From the NCBI GenBank assembly GCA_964036665.1, contig OZ038526.1, positions 10,664,001 to 10,728,000 on the forward strand: a DNA stretch of 64,000 nt, read 5' to 3'. The DNA comes from Gordius sp. MW1. Taxonomy: Eukaryota; Nematomorpha; Gordioida; Gordea; Gordiidae. Each line of letters starts with the position of its first letter. Position 1 is the stretch's first letter. This document shows, piece by piece, positions 10,713 to 22,917 of this stretch. The notes beneath the pieces are model-generated. The model did not search any database. It worked only from the letters and a program-made list of their open reading frames with translations, and had not been told where the DNA came from. A program made the position numbers and the translations under genes.

Positions 10713-12078
10713 AGTTAAAAGTGATATCTTGAACTTTAAATTTAGACTAAATGTTTTGTTAGTTATTGTAACGTAAATTTTGGGGTGATATTTGATCTAA
10801 TAAGATCAGTTTGGCTGTACTTTTGAAATTTAATAAATTAGTGCTTAAGTCCCAATAGAATCGCGCGAAGGTAAACATTTTTATAATGCATGTTTTATTC
10901 CTTCAATTTTTTTCGCGTAAAATTCATTTTATATTTATGAATATGATTAACGCGCATGTGACCGTCAATCGCTATCCGTCATTGTCCTTGATTGATCAAC
11001 TGGTATCTGACAGTGTGATAACAGAGCGCCGAAGGTATGTGATTCCGGTGCTTTGGGACCCTTTTGCGGTTCTGGAAAATTCTGTCGGTACATGCTGGTG
11101 GACAAGATGACGCGGTGGTACTTACGTGAGCAATACGTGTACAACGAGGTTTCGGATATTAAATTTAGTATTGCATGAGCGCACTTGTAACCCGGAAGCG
11201 AATTAATGAGATCATTTACGACGTTAATCGTCGGTACACTTTCAGGTGTGGCGCCTACGGGTGCGGCGTCTCTGACGCATTTTATTAATCCGGAGGCTTA
11301 ATGCCTGTTATGACCTGTTTTTTTGGCTTATGCCCTATCACCTTTATATTAGGTTTGATGAGGTCGAGATTCCTGGGTGGCAAATTTTTTGCCCTGTGCG
11401 CATGATTAATGTATTTTTTGAGTACCGAATCGTCGCATATAAAATGATGAGAGGTAATACCATCGTTGTCAGGTCCAAGGTTACCGTCATGGAGTTCATA
11501 GCTCCCAGGTGATTATGGTAGGCGGAGTTGCATTTTATGCGAGATACGCCTGATGACATTTTTTACACTTAATGATGCCGCTGGTGCCTATGTCGGCGCC
11601 GATAGCTGATGTGTGGTATAGCGACGTCATCTATATTTAACGGAGATATCGTACTCTTGGGTCGAGAGGCTAGCAGCTCTTATGGAGAAACGCCCTAGAC
11701 GACTTATAGTGGCGAAGATGTTTCTGTCTCGCTCTTTTGGGGGAAAATCATCAACAAACTATTTTTGGTTGCGTTAACGAAAACAATTGGGTGACGTATC
11801 CCGAACCCAACGACGCCCGGATATATTGACAAAAATTCCACTCCCCCTAGCAAGCTTGAAGGGTATGGTGCGAGTCAATTTTTTACAGTCAACGACGAAA
11901 TCAGATCGAAAAGACCAATTGGAAGGTCGAACCAGAAAAACGATCCTGGAGACGTTCAATGCAAATCGATACGTACACTCGAACAAGGGACAGGTGGAAA
12001 TTTAATGCGGACAAGAACTCAAATCCGACGACCGTCCTGAAAGAATCAACACTCGGGTCGGAGGAGGTTATCTTGAAG

Positions 12079-12623
12079 GGTATAGTTACTTACTACAGAT
12101 GCCTCACACGCGTTTCCCCCCCCCCCCCCCCCCCATCTATGTCCTCGATTAATTACGCGTAGTAAGACCAGCTGCGCTGGCAAGGCAGTTACTCTTGAAG
12201 GATACGGGGCATTTATTCTCTTTGTTTAGAATGTTGTACCATAGATGTACAGAATTCACGTATTCACACCCCCCCCCCCTCATCATCTCACTCATTAATT
12301 TGTGAGACGCATATTAATATAGACGCGTAGTAATACATAAGCGTGTTTCCATGTTGTGGTCACGTGTCTCCACACATATATCTCCCTCCGCGTTTCTTTT
12401 GTTCTAATATCAATCGCTTACCATCGCGCGTGATATTCTTGTGGGCAACTTAGTAATTAAGTCGCGTAATAATTCGAATAAAATGAAATAAATTGGATTT
12501 CTATAGATGATTATAATCCTAAAATATAAGGTAAGACTTAAAGACCGTAATATACAAATAACGTAACCATAATGTAATAATAATCTAAATAATAATCCTA
12601 TCCTTTGTTTTATCTTTCTAACA
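12079..12623 (+). repeat. 3' LTR
   Basis: About 545 bp, aligned throughout with 10147-10712. It starts TATAGTTACTTACTACAG just after a purine-rich stretch and ends TTTCTAACA before CTAAT. The first bases differ from the TGTTG start of the 5' copy. Confidence 0.82.
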
Positions 12624-12835
12624 CTAATAAAAGCATTTTAATTAAAAAAGCTATTCAAACTTGCAAGTCATACCTAAATCAGTAATCTACTATAGCAAAT
12701 ATTTGATGGTCTGCTACTTTTTAAATGCCCTGAATTAAACTAAAATAATTGTGGGTAAAACGAGAATTTTGGAAAAAATACGGGAATAAACGGTGATTTG
12801 GGGTTATAATGGGGATACGGAAATTTGATATTAAT

Positions 12836-13050
12836 AAATAAACTCGGGCCTTCGGCCCTCGTGGAAAGGGGGAGGAAGGAAGGGAAGGGGGGGAGGTGCA
12901 AGAGGGATGGGGGAACGAAACTCATCTATACTCCGTATAAACGTAGCATATTTGCTATGCAATTTATGGGCGAGAAAGGCGGGAAGGGGCGAGAAAGGCG
13001 GAAAGGGGCGAGATTGCCTATAGGGGGTTATTAAATGCAAAATGATTAGT
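12836..13050. repeat. Dispersed repeat with CGGGCCTTCGGCCC hairpin
   Basis: CTCGGGCCTTCGGCCCTCG forms a tight GC stem with a TTCG loop. It is followed by G/A-rich AAGGGGGAGGAAGG, then TTTGCTATGCAATTTATGGG and GGCGAGAAAGGCGGGAAGG blocks. A reverse-complement copy with the same order lies at about 50360-50575. Open frames here on both strands are low-complexity artefacts. Confidence 0.6.
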
Positions 13051-13069
13051 TAATTATTAATACAAATTT

Positions 13070-13260
13070 TCCATTTAATTAAAAAAAATTGGCCTCCCCG
13101 GGTTTCGAACCCACTTCCAAGCGGTCTTAGTGGTAAAACGACGAAAAGCGTGACAAGACATTCGCTGCAAGACATTCGGTGCGTGACAAGACATCGGAAA
13201 ATGGAAAGTGAGCCCATAAATTGCATAGCAATTAATAATAGCAGAATTAAACATAAGATA
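13070..13260 (-). repeat. tRNA-like SINE-type repeat, reverse orientation
   Basis: The reverse strand reads GAAGTGGGTTCGAAACCCGG followed by GGAGGCCA, a T-arm-like hairpin and acceptor-like end. The copy ends at the family signature CCCATAAATTGCATAGCAAT near 13211-13230. Confidence 0.5.
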
Positions 13261-13302
13261 TTCAGAAATTAATTGTAATTTATATAAGTCCTTAGAAGGT
13301 TT

Positions 13303-13471
13303 CATGGGCTTAGCCAGCATTTGAATTAGAAGGGGGCAATAATGATTTAGGGAGGGGCAAAATAATTATTTTTTCAAATTTCAGCCATAATTTTTATAAA
13401 TTTCAACAAATTTTTGGATTAAGGGGGGGGGGGCGGCCGCCTCTCCCTCCCTCCCCCTGCCTGCGCCTATG
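13303..13471. mobile_element. CATGGGC(G/T)TAGCCA MITE
   Basis: The left end is CATGGGCTTAGCCAGCA and the right end CTGCGCCTATG, with GGGGGCAAT and CCCTCCCTCCCCC blocks inside. It has the same layout as 9882-10040 and 45101-45225. Confidence 0.55.
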
Positions 13472-14492
13472 TAAATTTTACTTACAGTATAGGCTCAATC
13501 AATCAACATTTCAAATTTTAACCTTAAAATAGTGCAAAGTTTGGGCCTTAAATACACTAATAAAATAATAAAATTTATGATTTTTTGAATGCTGATTTTA
13601 ATTATACAATATAATCAAGATTATTTCTATGCATCCTTATCTAAAATTGATTATATAGTAACATATTAAGTGACATTAAAAAATAAGAATATAAAAGGAT
13701 TAACTTTTCTAATTTAAACTTTACTATGGTCCTAGTCATATAAATAAGAATATCTCGGCACAGCCCCTTTACACCACCTTAGAATTAAAATGGAGCCACA
13801 CCCTCGGTATATGCAGTATCGATTAATTTTGGGGTTTACTCTCCCGCGCCTATATTATAAAGGGGAGAGAGGTGGAGGGTTAGGCTTTATGATTGGTTGT
13901 TTTTTATAAATTATCAAGGTCACCACAGCAAAACCTATTATTGGGTTGCGATAAGAACTCGCGGATCCACGGCGATGAGAATATAAATATTAAAATTAGG
14001 ATGCCTTCATATAGAATCTATAGGTATAACCATGTAGGCTAATTAAAACTTAAAATATATAATTTTTAATTAAATAATATCAGATTAAAATTATAAGCCA
14101 AATAAATTCGAGTATAACTTATCATAGACTATTTACTTAAACAATAATATAATATAAAGCCATGTATTGTTTAGTTTTTAGATGTTTTAATATAAAAATA
14201 TTCAAATGCCTTTATTTGACAGCTTAGCATTAATAATATCATTTATTTAAATAATCTAAAAAAATATTATATGTCGTGGCTACAACACTACACTTTTAGC
14301 CGTGAAAAATCAAAAACTAAAAAATTTTTTTATTATTACCTCTACATTTTTATGTGAATAAATTTTAAGTAAATATATATTAGAGCTTATACACGCAAAG
14401 TTAAAATACAATATGATAATTAATGGTCATAACTTTAAAATTATTGTAATATGTTTAAATAAATATTAAATTAAAAAAGATATAAAGAATTT
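13472..14492. other. Intergenic, nothing recognised
   Basis: AT-rich sequence without protein-like frames, RNA-gene signals or matches to the other repeats in the window. Confidence 0.4.
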
Positions 14493-15490
14493 TTTCATTG
14501 GTCAGTAGCCAGGACACGGTCAAAAAGGATATAAATACATAGGAGACGAAAAAAAACAAAAAAAAAATTCAAATCACAATTTGGCCAATGGTCATTTTTT
14601 TTCATCAGTACCAAGAGACGGTCTGTAAAAACATACGGATCAAAAAAACGTAAAAAATTTTTGATTCACACTTTGGCCAATGGTAATTTTATCATTGGTC
14701 AATAGCCAGCGGACGGCCAAAAAGCCATATTATCAAGGGTATTAACAAGAATAATATATTAATTTAATTTAAAAAAAATAAAAATTTTGCCCTCTCCGGG
14801 ATTCGAACCCACATCAGTAGAGGCATAGGTTTTTGTAGGGGCACAGGGACTCATATCAGTAGAGGCATAGGCCCTTGTAGGGGAGGGCATAGGGTAATTA
14901 TCGATGTTAACCTAATATAACTATTCAAAAAAAAATTACGATTTATACTTTGGCCAATGGTCATTTTTTTCATTGGTCAGTAGCCAGCTGAAGGTCAAAA
15001 AGTCATATTATTAATGGTATTAACAAGAACAATATATTAATTTAATTTAAAAAAAAATAAAAATTTTGCCCTCTCCGGGATTCGAACCAGCAATTAAGAA
15101 TCTGCCCTCGCCGGGATTCGAACCCACATCAGTAAAGACATAGGCTTTGTAGGGGCACAGGGACCCATATCAGTAGAAGGCATAGGCTCTTGTAAGGGAG
15201 GCATAGGGTAATTATCAATGTTAACCTAATATACCAATTCAAAAACGGAAAAAAAATCGATTTATTTGGCCAATGGTCATTATTTTCATTGGTCAGGAGC
15301 CAGCGGACGGTCAAAAAGTCATATTATCAATGGTATTAACAAAAACAAAATATTAATTTAATTTTAAAAAAAATTTGTCCTCTCCTGGGCTTGAACTCGA
15401 ACTTGCTAGTCAGAAAGCAGGTGAAAATAACTTGGTGGACGGACGACGGACAACAAAAAGCGAGCCCATAAATTGCATAGCAATTAATAA
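14493..15490 (-). repeat. tRNA-like SINE-type repeat, tandem units, reverse orientation
   Basis: At least three successive units carry TTTGGCCAATGGTCATTTTT, then GGTCAGTAGCCAG, TATTAACAAGAACAATATAT and CCCTCTCCGGGATTCGAACC, with a second box CCCTCGCCGGGATTCGAACC where present. The cluster ends in a GGACGGACGACGGAC tract and CCCATAAATTGCATAGCAAT. The two B-box-like sequences per unit suggest a dimeric arrangement. Confidence 0.62.
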
Positions 15491-15559
15491 AATGTTAAGA
15501 TGAAGACTCTTATAAACTCTTGTATCTTCTTCTTAATCAAGTCTTTGGTCCCACAGTTG

Positions 15560-17045
15560 TGGGGTTTGTTGATGAGTTTCTTTTATCTTGATCGGGTAAG
15601 TGCCGTGTCTTGATTATCTTCCTAGTCTTTCTAACATTGTCTACTTGCCCTTTCCACTTGACATTAGTTCGTCCTCTTCCTCAATCTCTCGGTACCTTTA
15701 TGTCTATTACTTTTCTATTTGCATCATTCATCTCCATTCTTATATGGCCATACCACCTTAGCCGATTCGTTAATCATGTCCGCCATAGTTTTAATACCCT
15801 TTTTTGTCGTGAGAAAGTCATTTATTATATGGTCTAGCTTAGTATACCCCAAGCTCCACGGCCCCATTCTCATCTCCATGGCTTGTGGTATCCATCTGGG
15901 TCATTAGCCTTTCCTTTTTGCATCTTGTGCATTTTCATCCTAACTTCATCCTCCTGAAAGAGTTTGACCATACTTATGTTTGGCTCAATATTGGGAAGGG
16001 AATATTTGTCATTAGCAATATTCATAAATTTCTTGAAATATCCATTACATCACTTTCCTCAGCTTGAATAAGGATTGATCTCTCGTTTTTGACTATTTTA
16101 AGAACTCCGACATCGTGACCTTTCTTCTCCCTTATCTTGTCCCTTTTATACACAAGCCCATCGCCCCCTTTATGATCCAGTTTGTTTGCCATCTCGGTGT
16201 ACGCTGCATTCTTTTACAACGACCTTTTTGCGGCTCTCTTAGCGTCCCAATACTCTTGATAATCCTCCGACTTTTTTGATAAATGCCACCGTTTGTGTAG
16301 ATTTTTTTTTCTTTCAATCTATTATAGTTCCCTATTCATAGCTTTGCCACTTTTGGTCTGCCCTAGAACACAAAGCGCTGTTTCTTTTATGTCCTTGGTT
16401 ATCGTCTCCCAATTGTCTACGTCCCTTTGCAACTTCCTTGCACCCAAGAATGTGGAGGCTTTTTGATGGTTTTCTTTGTTCGTCTACATATCCTTTAGCC
16501 TTTCGTATCAAATTCGAGGTTCATAAACCTTTCTTTTTTCAGGAAATACTCTTCTGTCAAGATCTAACAAGAGGACTATGTTGCCTGACGATCTCCCGGT
16601 ATTACTTTGAAATCTTGATATTCCATAAGTCCTTTCGCCATATGAGTAGATAATCAATATGGCTTCCAACTTTTAAAAAGTCACAATATGATCCTCACGT
16701 TTTCATAAATAGGCGTTAACGATCGCCATGTCGTTTGCTTGGGATACTTGGAGAAGTTTTTCCCCTCTTTGTTCTTCAGACCATGCCCTAGCCTCCATGA
16801 TTGCGTTCATACTGGCAATCTTTCGCTAGGTGAGCGTTGAAATCCGCCTTAATTTTTAGCCTTTTTTCCTGATCGAAGAATATGTCTTTTTCTGATTCCA
16901 TACACCCAATTTGGGGGACATACGCGCACATAACGGTTAGAAGGACCCATTTATCTGCAAACTTCACCCACATTTGCCTGTATGAACAACGCTTGACTTA
17001 CCTCACCTTGTCCTTGAACGATTCGCATAGAACAATACCGACCCC
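15560..17045 (-). pseudogene. RTE-type LINE remnant (endonuclease and partial reverse transcriptase)
   Basis: Read on the - strand, several frames give LINE protein landmarks in the correct order. Near 16973-16788: VMCAYVPQIGCMESEKD, KADFNAHLAKD and ERNHGG, corresponding to the Y-P-G, DFN and RHGG blocks of the APE-type endonuclease. Near 15930-15900: KMQKGKANDPDG, the start of the reverse transcriptase. Near 15770-15600: WYGHIRMEMNDAN, the C-terminal block seen in RTE elements. Most of the reverse transcriptase core is missing and stops are frequent, so it is dead. A related fragment of the C-terminal block is at 27350-27590. Confidence 0.72.
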
Positions 17046-17479
17046 GTTTCTACGTAACTGATTAACATTTAATCAAAAATTAAAAAGCAAGCATTAAAAG
17101 TTTAGATACCTTAGCTTAAATAATTATAAAAGTGTCTATATAATGAACGGGAAATTTTTTTGTTTAGTTATAAAAAATTTTAAGTATAGTCATTGGCGTA
17201 TGAATTTGAGGGGGTTTCGGGTAATACCCCCCCCCTCGCACTTCTTATAAATTATTTTCTAAATATAAGTAAAAATTAATTGTCATTTTGATGTTGTGTA
17301 TAAATAACCATCACTAATAACTTTATCAGAATTTGATATTTATATTTTAGTTATTATTGCATAATTCTATTAATTTTACCAGAAAGCATTGAGAGATATG
17401 CTTTTTTCATACATAGTTTTTAAGACCTTTTTGTTTATTTTTATATTAACCCTTCACCGTTTAAATCCTCTTCTCTGGC

Positions 17480-18425
17480 TTGTTCAAATTGAGGCCTTGC
17501 CTACAATTTTGTCTTATAAAACCTGAGTCGCAAATTGGGATACGTTATCGAGTCCTCCCACAGGAAATTACAATTACAATTCAAAATCCTATGGAAGAAG
17601 TGCTTAAAATCCCTTTCCTTACTATCCGGGCAGGCATCATCGACCCTACAACAGAGTCGGATTTGGTAAGGTTTTATGACCTGCTTCTCAACGTAGAAAT
17701 GGGCGCCGGTGTACCATCTCTTAAGGCATATAAAAGCCCCCCTTGGTACAGCTAAAATGGACGACACCATTTTGAAACAAATCTGACAGCAAAATCACCA
17801 GCATCTTATCTATTTGTACAAATAATCATGCTATGACCAAACTTGCTGTAACAGCTGATAAAATTCCCTAAAGCCACCGCTCTCCAAAAATATTCAATTT
17901 CGATCTTACCACATCTAAAACAAGCAATAATGAGATCGACATGCTCCGTGACATGTTCAAAACATTACCATAGACACGCTGCAACCCGAATAGTTGGCAC
18001 ATACACTTAAACTCTAGGAGTTGGTTCACCGTGCGTTTTCGATCACCTATTTGACCCTGAGAAGATTTTCTTAAGAATTGGTGCTTGTATAACTAACGAT
18101 TTAAGAAAAAGGACACTAAATTTTAACAACCTTGTAGCTATGCCCCGTCAAACCCACTACCAAAATCTGCGACACCTGGTCCAGGCCAAAACAACAGTAA
18201 CATACTTTTTATTTAAAATAAATCGACGAAATTTTGTTCTTATAGATACAGCAGTAAATCAACGTTTAGCCCACCGCTCCCCCCCCCCCCCCCCCCATTT
18301 GCTTAATAACCTGCTCACCATCTCGCGGATTATCCTCCAAATAGCTAAAAATAGTTGAAATCATTCGGATTAGCTTGGCTTATTGCGAATATTTAATGGA
18401 TTTTCACAATCTCGAACGTAATGAC
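17480..18425 (+). pseudogene. Gypsy-type retrotransposon remnant, gag/protease side
   Basis: A decayed reading frame upstream of a split point. Near 18190-18290 it reads YFLFKINRRNFVLIDTA, resembling a retropepsin active-site strand (normally ..F.LVDTGA), followed by a C-run where the frame is lost. The 17480-17755 stretch is open but has no recognised motif and may be part of gag. The reverse transcriptase part resumes after the foldback element at 18426-22909, which makes this one interrupted Gypsy element. No 5' LTR was identified. Confidence 0.5.
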
Positions 18426-19325
18426 TAGTGGTGGGGAAAACCTTAGGTCAGGTGGACCTCAGGTCATCCTGAGGTGAGGTTTAGGTTTATTGACAACCTC
18501 AGGTTGTCAATCAATATAAAATCTAACCTTAAGGTGAGGTTCGAGGTTTATAAGGACCTCAAGGTTTTTCATATAAAAAAACCTTAAAACCTCAGGTCCA
18601 CCTTGAAATTACCTCGTGGTTTCAACAAGTATGCTTTATTTTTTATATTTTAATTTTACGACTAAATTATAGTCTCTAACAAAAAAAATTATTAAGTACA
18701 TATATATATTAAAAATAGTTCAAATAATTTTATTTTAATAGCAAATTACGTATATAATCTATAAATTTTTACTCTTTAATAAATTATCACTTTATTTGAA
18801 TTAATGCATGTGTTAAAAATTGCCGCCATCTACATTGTGTTATATTTTTATAACACATTTTTCAAATTCCCTGCCTATCTATGGTATTCTGTGATATACA
18901 CACCTTGTACTTTTTTAATAGTTCTTTTATAAACAAAAAGAGATAATTGTATGAATTTTATGTATTTTAAAATGTATAAATAGTAAGACGGCCGGGCGGC
19001 ACCAAAAATAAATATACTATTTTTATATCTTAATTACGATTTCCTCATTTAAGCAGCATAAACTTCATATTTAAGTCAATCGAGATAAAATTTTTAAGCA
19101 ATTTTATTTTATTTACTAAATCTATATAACGTGACGTGACCAAATCTCGATAAACGTATTAATTAAAAAAGGATGGTATTTAAATGCACAGTAATAAATT
19201 AAAAAATGTTCAGTAAAATGTGGCTCAGTATTTTATTAAAGTGCCCAGTTAAAAACTCAAAATTGATCAGTAAATTAACTTTAAAATGCTCAGCTTTAAA
19301 TTAATAATGATCAGTATTTTTGCTA

Positions 19326-20984
19326 GTGAACCCCGCATATCCCCGAAACCGCAATCCCGAAACTACGATAAGGCTATGGCTACGATTTGAAATTACCATA
19401 TGATATTTTTCAATTCATGTAATTATGTATCTTGAACCTAAAATGACCTAACTCCAACCCTAACCCTTTGCGAGACCAAAATCAAAATATGAAAACGTGA
19501 GTAAGAAATTTTGTTTTACTAATCGGCGCTTCGTTATTTTTTGGATCGAATAAGAAAATGGAATATGAGATCGCTTATACAGTACAAGAATTTGGATCGT
19601 GTAACATTGGTCTAACCTTATATAATAATCATATAAAGTGTTGTATTAAGAGAAAATTATTGACAACTTGTTAGTTCTTCAAGAAATTGATGCTAATATG
19701 TTACACATTAACTAAGGAAAATAATTATTTCAAGATTAGAAAATATGAAATCATATTTTTCAATTCATCTCACAAGTAACCTTATATAATAATCTTATAA
19801 ATTGTTGAATTAAGAGAAAATTATTGATAACTTGTTAGCCCTTCAAGATATAACTGATGCTAATATGTTACACATTAACTAAGGAAAATAAATTATTTCA
19901 AGATTAGAAAATATAAAATCATTAGTTGAAGTTGTTGGAATCGTTATTTTAAAAATGATATATATTTTCTTATCCGCATATTGTGAATTATTTACATGTT
20001 GAACATTATACAGAGCCTTGCAAAAATATATCAATTCAATTGTTGCTAGTACTAATCTTATTGCTTATATTATAAGTTTTATTGTTCATATTTTTATATA
20101 ATTACATATAGTATCTAAAAATTCATAACAATTAAGGCACTGTGATAACCTTCCAAGTGGTTGTTGGTGGTTATGCCCGGGGTTAGGGTTAGGGTTAATT
20201 TGTTTTATAATTGTATGAATTGTTTGATCTTTAATATAGTCTCTAGTAAGACCCAATTTCTTATATTTTCCAATTATTGCTCGTGAAAAATGGAAATAGC
20301 AACCTTAAAAGGTTCCAAAACATTTAGGGCATTATTGTTAGAATCTATTTACAATAAATTTAATAGTTAATAGTAACTAACAGTTAATGTCTATGATAAT
20401 AAATCATGTGACATTACTTGGTATTATATAATCCACTGAGTTTAATAAAATTGCACCTTGACTAGAATCTTAAAAAAATCTCAAAAAATTATAGACATAT
20501 CTTACTTTCTTGGTTTTGTATGGGTGTAAAGATATTTTCTATAACCATAACACTTGTTGTTTTTTCATTCAAAGCTAAATTTGTATTAAAACTTTTAAGT
20601 TTCTTAATTTGGAGATTTTGTTTTTGTATAAAATTTTGGGAATGTTCTTATGTTATCATAAAATTATTACATCTAAGGACAGCTCTTCCTGGGCATGACA
20701 TATACTGTAGTGCCTGCACTTATAGTATATTTGTCCCATCTTACCTGCTCTGATCTTGATATAGTCAAACTTTTTGAAAGTGACTATATCATTTTTTCTA
20801 TTAGATTTTTTAAAACTTATAACAATATGTGTATACTTGCATAATAAAGCTTACTTAGATTCTCTTTGTTATCTTGATTTGCAATAGTTAAAGAGTTTTC
20901 CAAATTTCCCATATGTTAAAATTGGCGGAAAAACGTAGTTTCGAAATTCGGGATTCTGCGTTTTCGGGATTATGCGGGGGAACC
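19326..20984. mobile_element. 1.66-kb element nested in the foldback arm
   Basis: The ends are an imperfect inverted pair: GTGAACCCCGCATATCCC on the left and GGGATTATGCGGGGGAACC on the right. The inner strings (CCCGAAACTACG and CGTAGTTTCGAAATTCGGG) also pair. It is flanked by an exact 9-bp direct repeat TTTTTGCTA (19317-19325, 20985-20993). The foldback's other arm carries the uninterrupted TTTAGCAAAAATACT, proving the site. A 9-bp duplication would fit a Mutator-like element, but no transposase is visible. Inside, a roughly 170-bp segment is duplicated in tandem (about 19612 and 19785). Confidence 0.82.
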
Positions 20985-20993
20985 TTTTTGCTA

Positions 20994-21590
20994 AAATGCT
21001 CAGTAATATAAATTCATAAATATTAATTTATTTTGCGCTTACATTTTATAAATAATATTTTAATTGGTATATACAATTTTTTTTAAATAAATTAAGAACT
21101 TAGCCCCCCTCCCATTTTTTTGTCCCGTTGGTTTCTCCCCCCCCCCCCCCCTTATTATTACCCTCTCTCTCACCTGGGGGGAGGAGAGTAATTTGATCCC
21201 CCCCTTTTTACCCTCTTTATCACAAGGGGGAGGTGATTTGCCCCTTCCCCCCTTTTTCCAATTTTTTTACCCTCTTTCTCACCCGGGGGGGGGGGGGTGA
21301 TTTGGGCTCCCTTATTATTTGCCCTCTTCCCCAGGTGAGAAAGAGGGTAAAAAAGAGGGGTTAAAAGGGGGGGGGGGGCAAATCACCCCCCATCCCTCCC
21401 CCCGGGTGAGAAAGTGGGTAAAAAATAAGGGGGGGGGGAGAAACCAACGGGACAAAAAAAGGGAGGGGGGCATAGTTCTTAATTTATTTAAAAAAATATT
21501 GTTTATACCAATTAAATTATTATAAAATGTAAGCGCAAAATAAATTAATATCACAAATTATGAATTTATATTACTGAGCATTTTAGCAAA
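20994..21590. repeat. Central palindrome of the foldback element
   Basis: The innermost part of the inverted repeat. ATGCTCAGTAATATAAATTC pairs with GAATTTATATTACTGAGCAT about 590 bp away. The centre (21100-21470) consists of repeated TTACCCTCTTTCTCACC blocks separated by long G and C runs, and their reverse complements. It is prone to hairpin formation, so its length may be inaccurate in any assembly. Confidence 0.8.
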
Positions 21591-22917
21591 AATACTAATC
21601 ATTATTAGTTTAAAGCTGAGCATTTTAGAGTTAATTTAATAATCAATTTTGAGTTTTTAACTGGGCATTTTAATAAAATACTGAGCCACATTTTACTGAA
21701 CATTTTTTAATTTATTACTGTGCATTTAAATACCATCCTTTTTTAATTATGATGTTTTTCGAGATTTGGTTTTACACGTTATATAGATTTAGTAAATAAA
21801 ATAAAATTGCTTAAAAATTTTATTCGATTGACTTAAATATGAAGTTTATGCTGCCTAAATGAGGAATTCTTAATTAAGATAGAAAATAGTATATTTATTT
21901 TTGGTGCCGCCCGGCCGTCTTACTATTTAAACAATCTAAAATACATAAAATTCATACAATTATCTCTTTTTGTTTATAAAAGAACTATTAAAAAAATACA
22001 AGGTGTGTATATCACAGAATACCATAGATAGGCAGGGAATTTGAAAAATGTGTTATAAAAATATAACACAATGTAGATGTCAGCAATTTTTTACACATGC
22101 ATTAATTCTATCAAATAAAATGATAATTTATTAAAGAGTAAAAATTTATAGATTATATACATAATTTGCTATTAAATCAAATTTATTTGAATTATTTTAA
22201 TATTAATAAATCCCCAAAATCAGTTATTAACTGAAGGGATTTATCTGAATGTTTTAGAAGGTTATTATTAATTTACTTTATTCTGTAATTACGCGACAGG
22301 TCCTCCTCCCAAAAGGAAGGACTATATATTTTCTACCTTATTTTCTAACCAAACTTTATTTTCTACGCGAGAAGAAAATATAATAATTATAATTTTTTTA
22401 ATATCGAGCGATCGGGTATTTAATATTAATTATCGCTCGATCACGGTGATGCCATAATATTTCTAAACGAGATGGTATAATAATAAACAATAGTGCAGGG
22501 TAATTAAATTCGAAAAGGCAAGGTAATTAAATTCGATGACACTGGGTAATCATAATCATATCTCTTTATAGCGATACTGACAAACATGAAAATGAATCAT
22601 CATAAACGGAACGCGTACAAGAAGTGTATGACGGGGGGGGGGGAGATAAAAAGGGGTAATAAAAAAAACTTTGAGTACCTTACAAACACCACAAATATAT
22701 ATATATACTTAATAAATTTTTTTTGTTAGAGACTATAATTTAGTCGTAAAATTAAGATATAAAAAATGAAGCATACTTGTTGAAACCTCGAGGTAACCTC
22801 AAGGTGGACCTGAGGTTTTAAGGTTTTTTTTATATGAAAAACCTTGAGGTCCTTATAAACCTCGAACCTCACCTTAGGGTTTATAAAACCTCAGGTATCT
22901 TCACCACTAGTAATGAC

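Larger units (their letters stand above)
10147..12623 (+). mobile_element. Non-autonomous LTR retrotransposon
   Basis: Two long direct repeats (10147-10712 and about 12079-12623) flank a 1.37-kb interior. The 5' repeat starts TGTTGTAGTTACTTACTAC, both repeats end CTAACA, and the pair is flanked by a 5-bp duplication CTAAT (10142-10146, 12624-12628). A purine tract GGTCGGAGGAGG precedes the 3' repeat. The interior is less AT-rich than its surroundings but shows no gag, protease, reverse transcriptase or integrase motif. The best open stretch (11787-12005) has a basic peptide with no recognised family. It is most likely a LARD/TRIM-like derivative mobilised in trans. Confidence 0.8.
18426..22909. 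mobile_element. Large foldback element with 8-bp target duplication
   Basis: The element begins TAGTGGTGGGGAAAACC and ends TCTTCACCACTA, flanked by an exact 8-bp repeat GTAATGAC (18418-18425, 22910-22917). The duplication length and TAGTG ends point to the hAT superfamily. Nearly the whole element is one inverted repeat: left arm 18426-19325 plus 20994-21290, right arm from about 21300 to 22909. Shared landmarks are GACGGCCGGGCGGCACC at 18988 and its reverse complement near 21905. The left arm is interrupted by the element at 19326-20984. The right arm has roughly 485 bp (about 22206-22690) with no counterpart on the left. No transposase frame was found. It splits the Gypsy relic between protease and reverse transcriptase. 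Confidence 0.88.

Noticed and set aside
12825-13040. Open frames on both strands
   Set aside because: Both are translations of the G/A-rich dispersed repeat, with low-complexity products.
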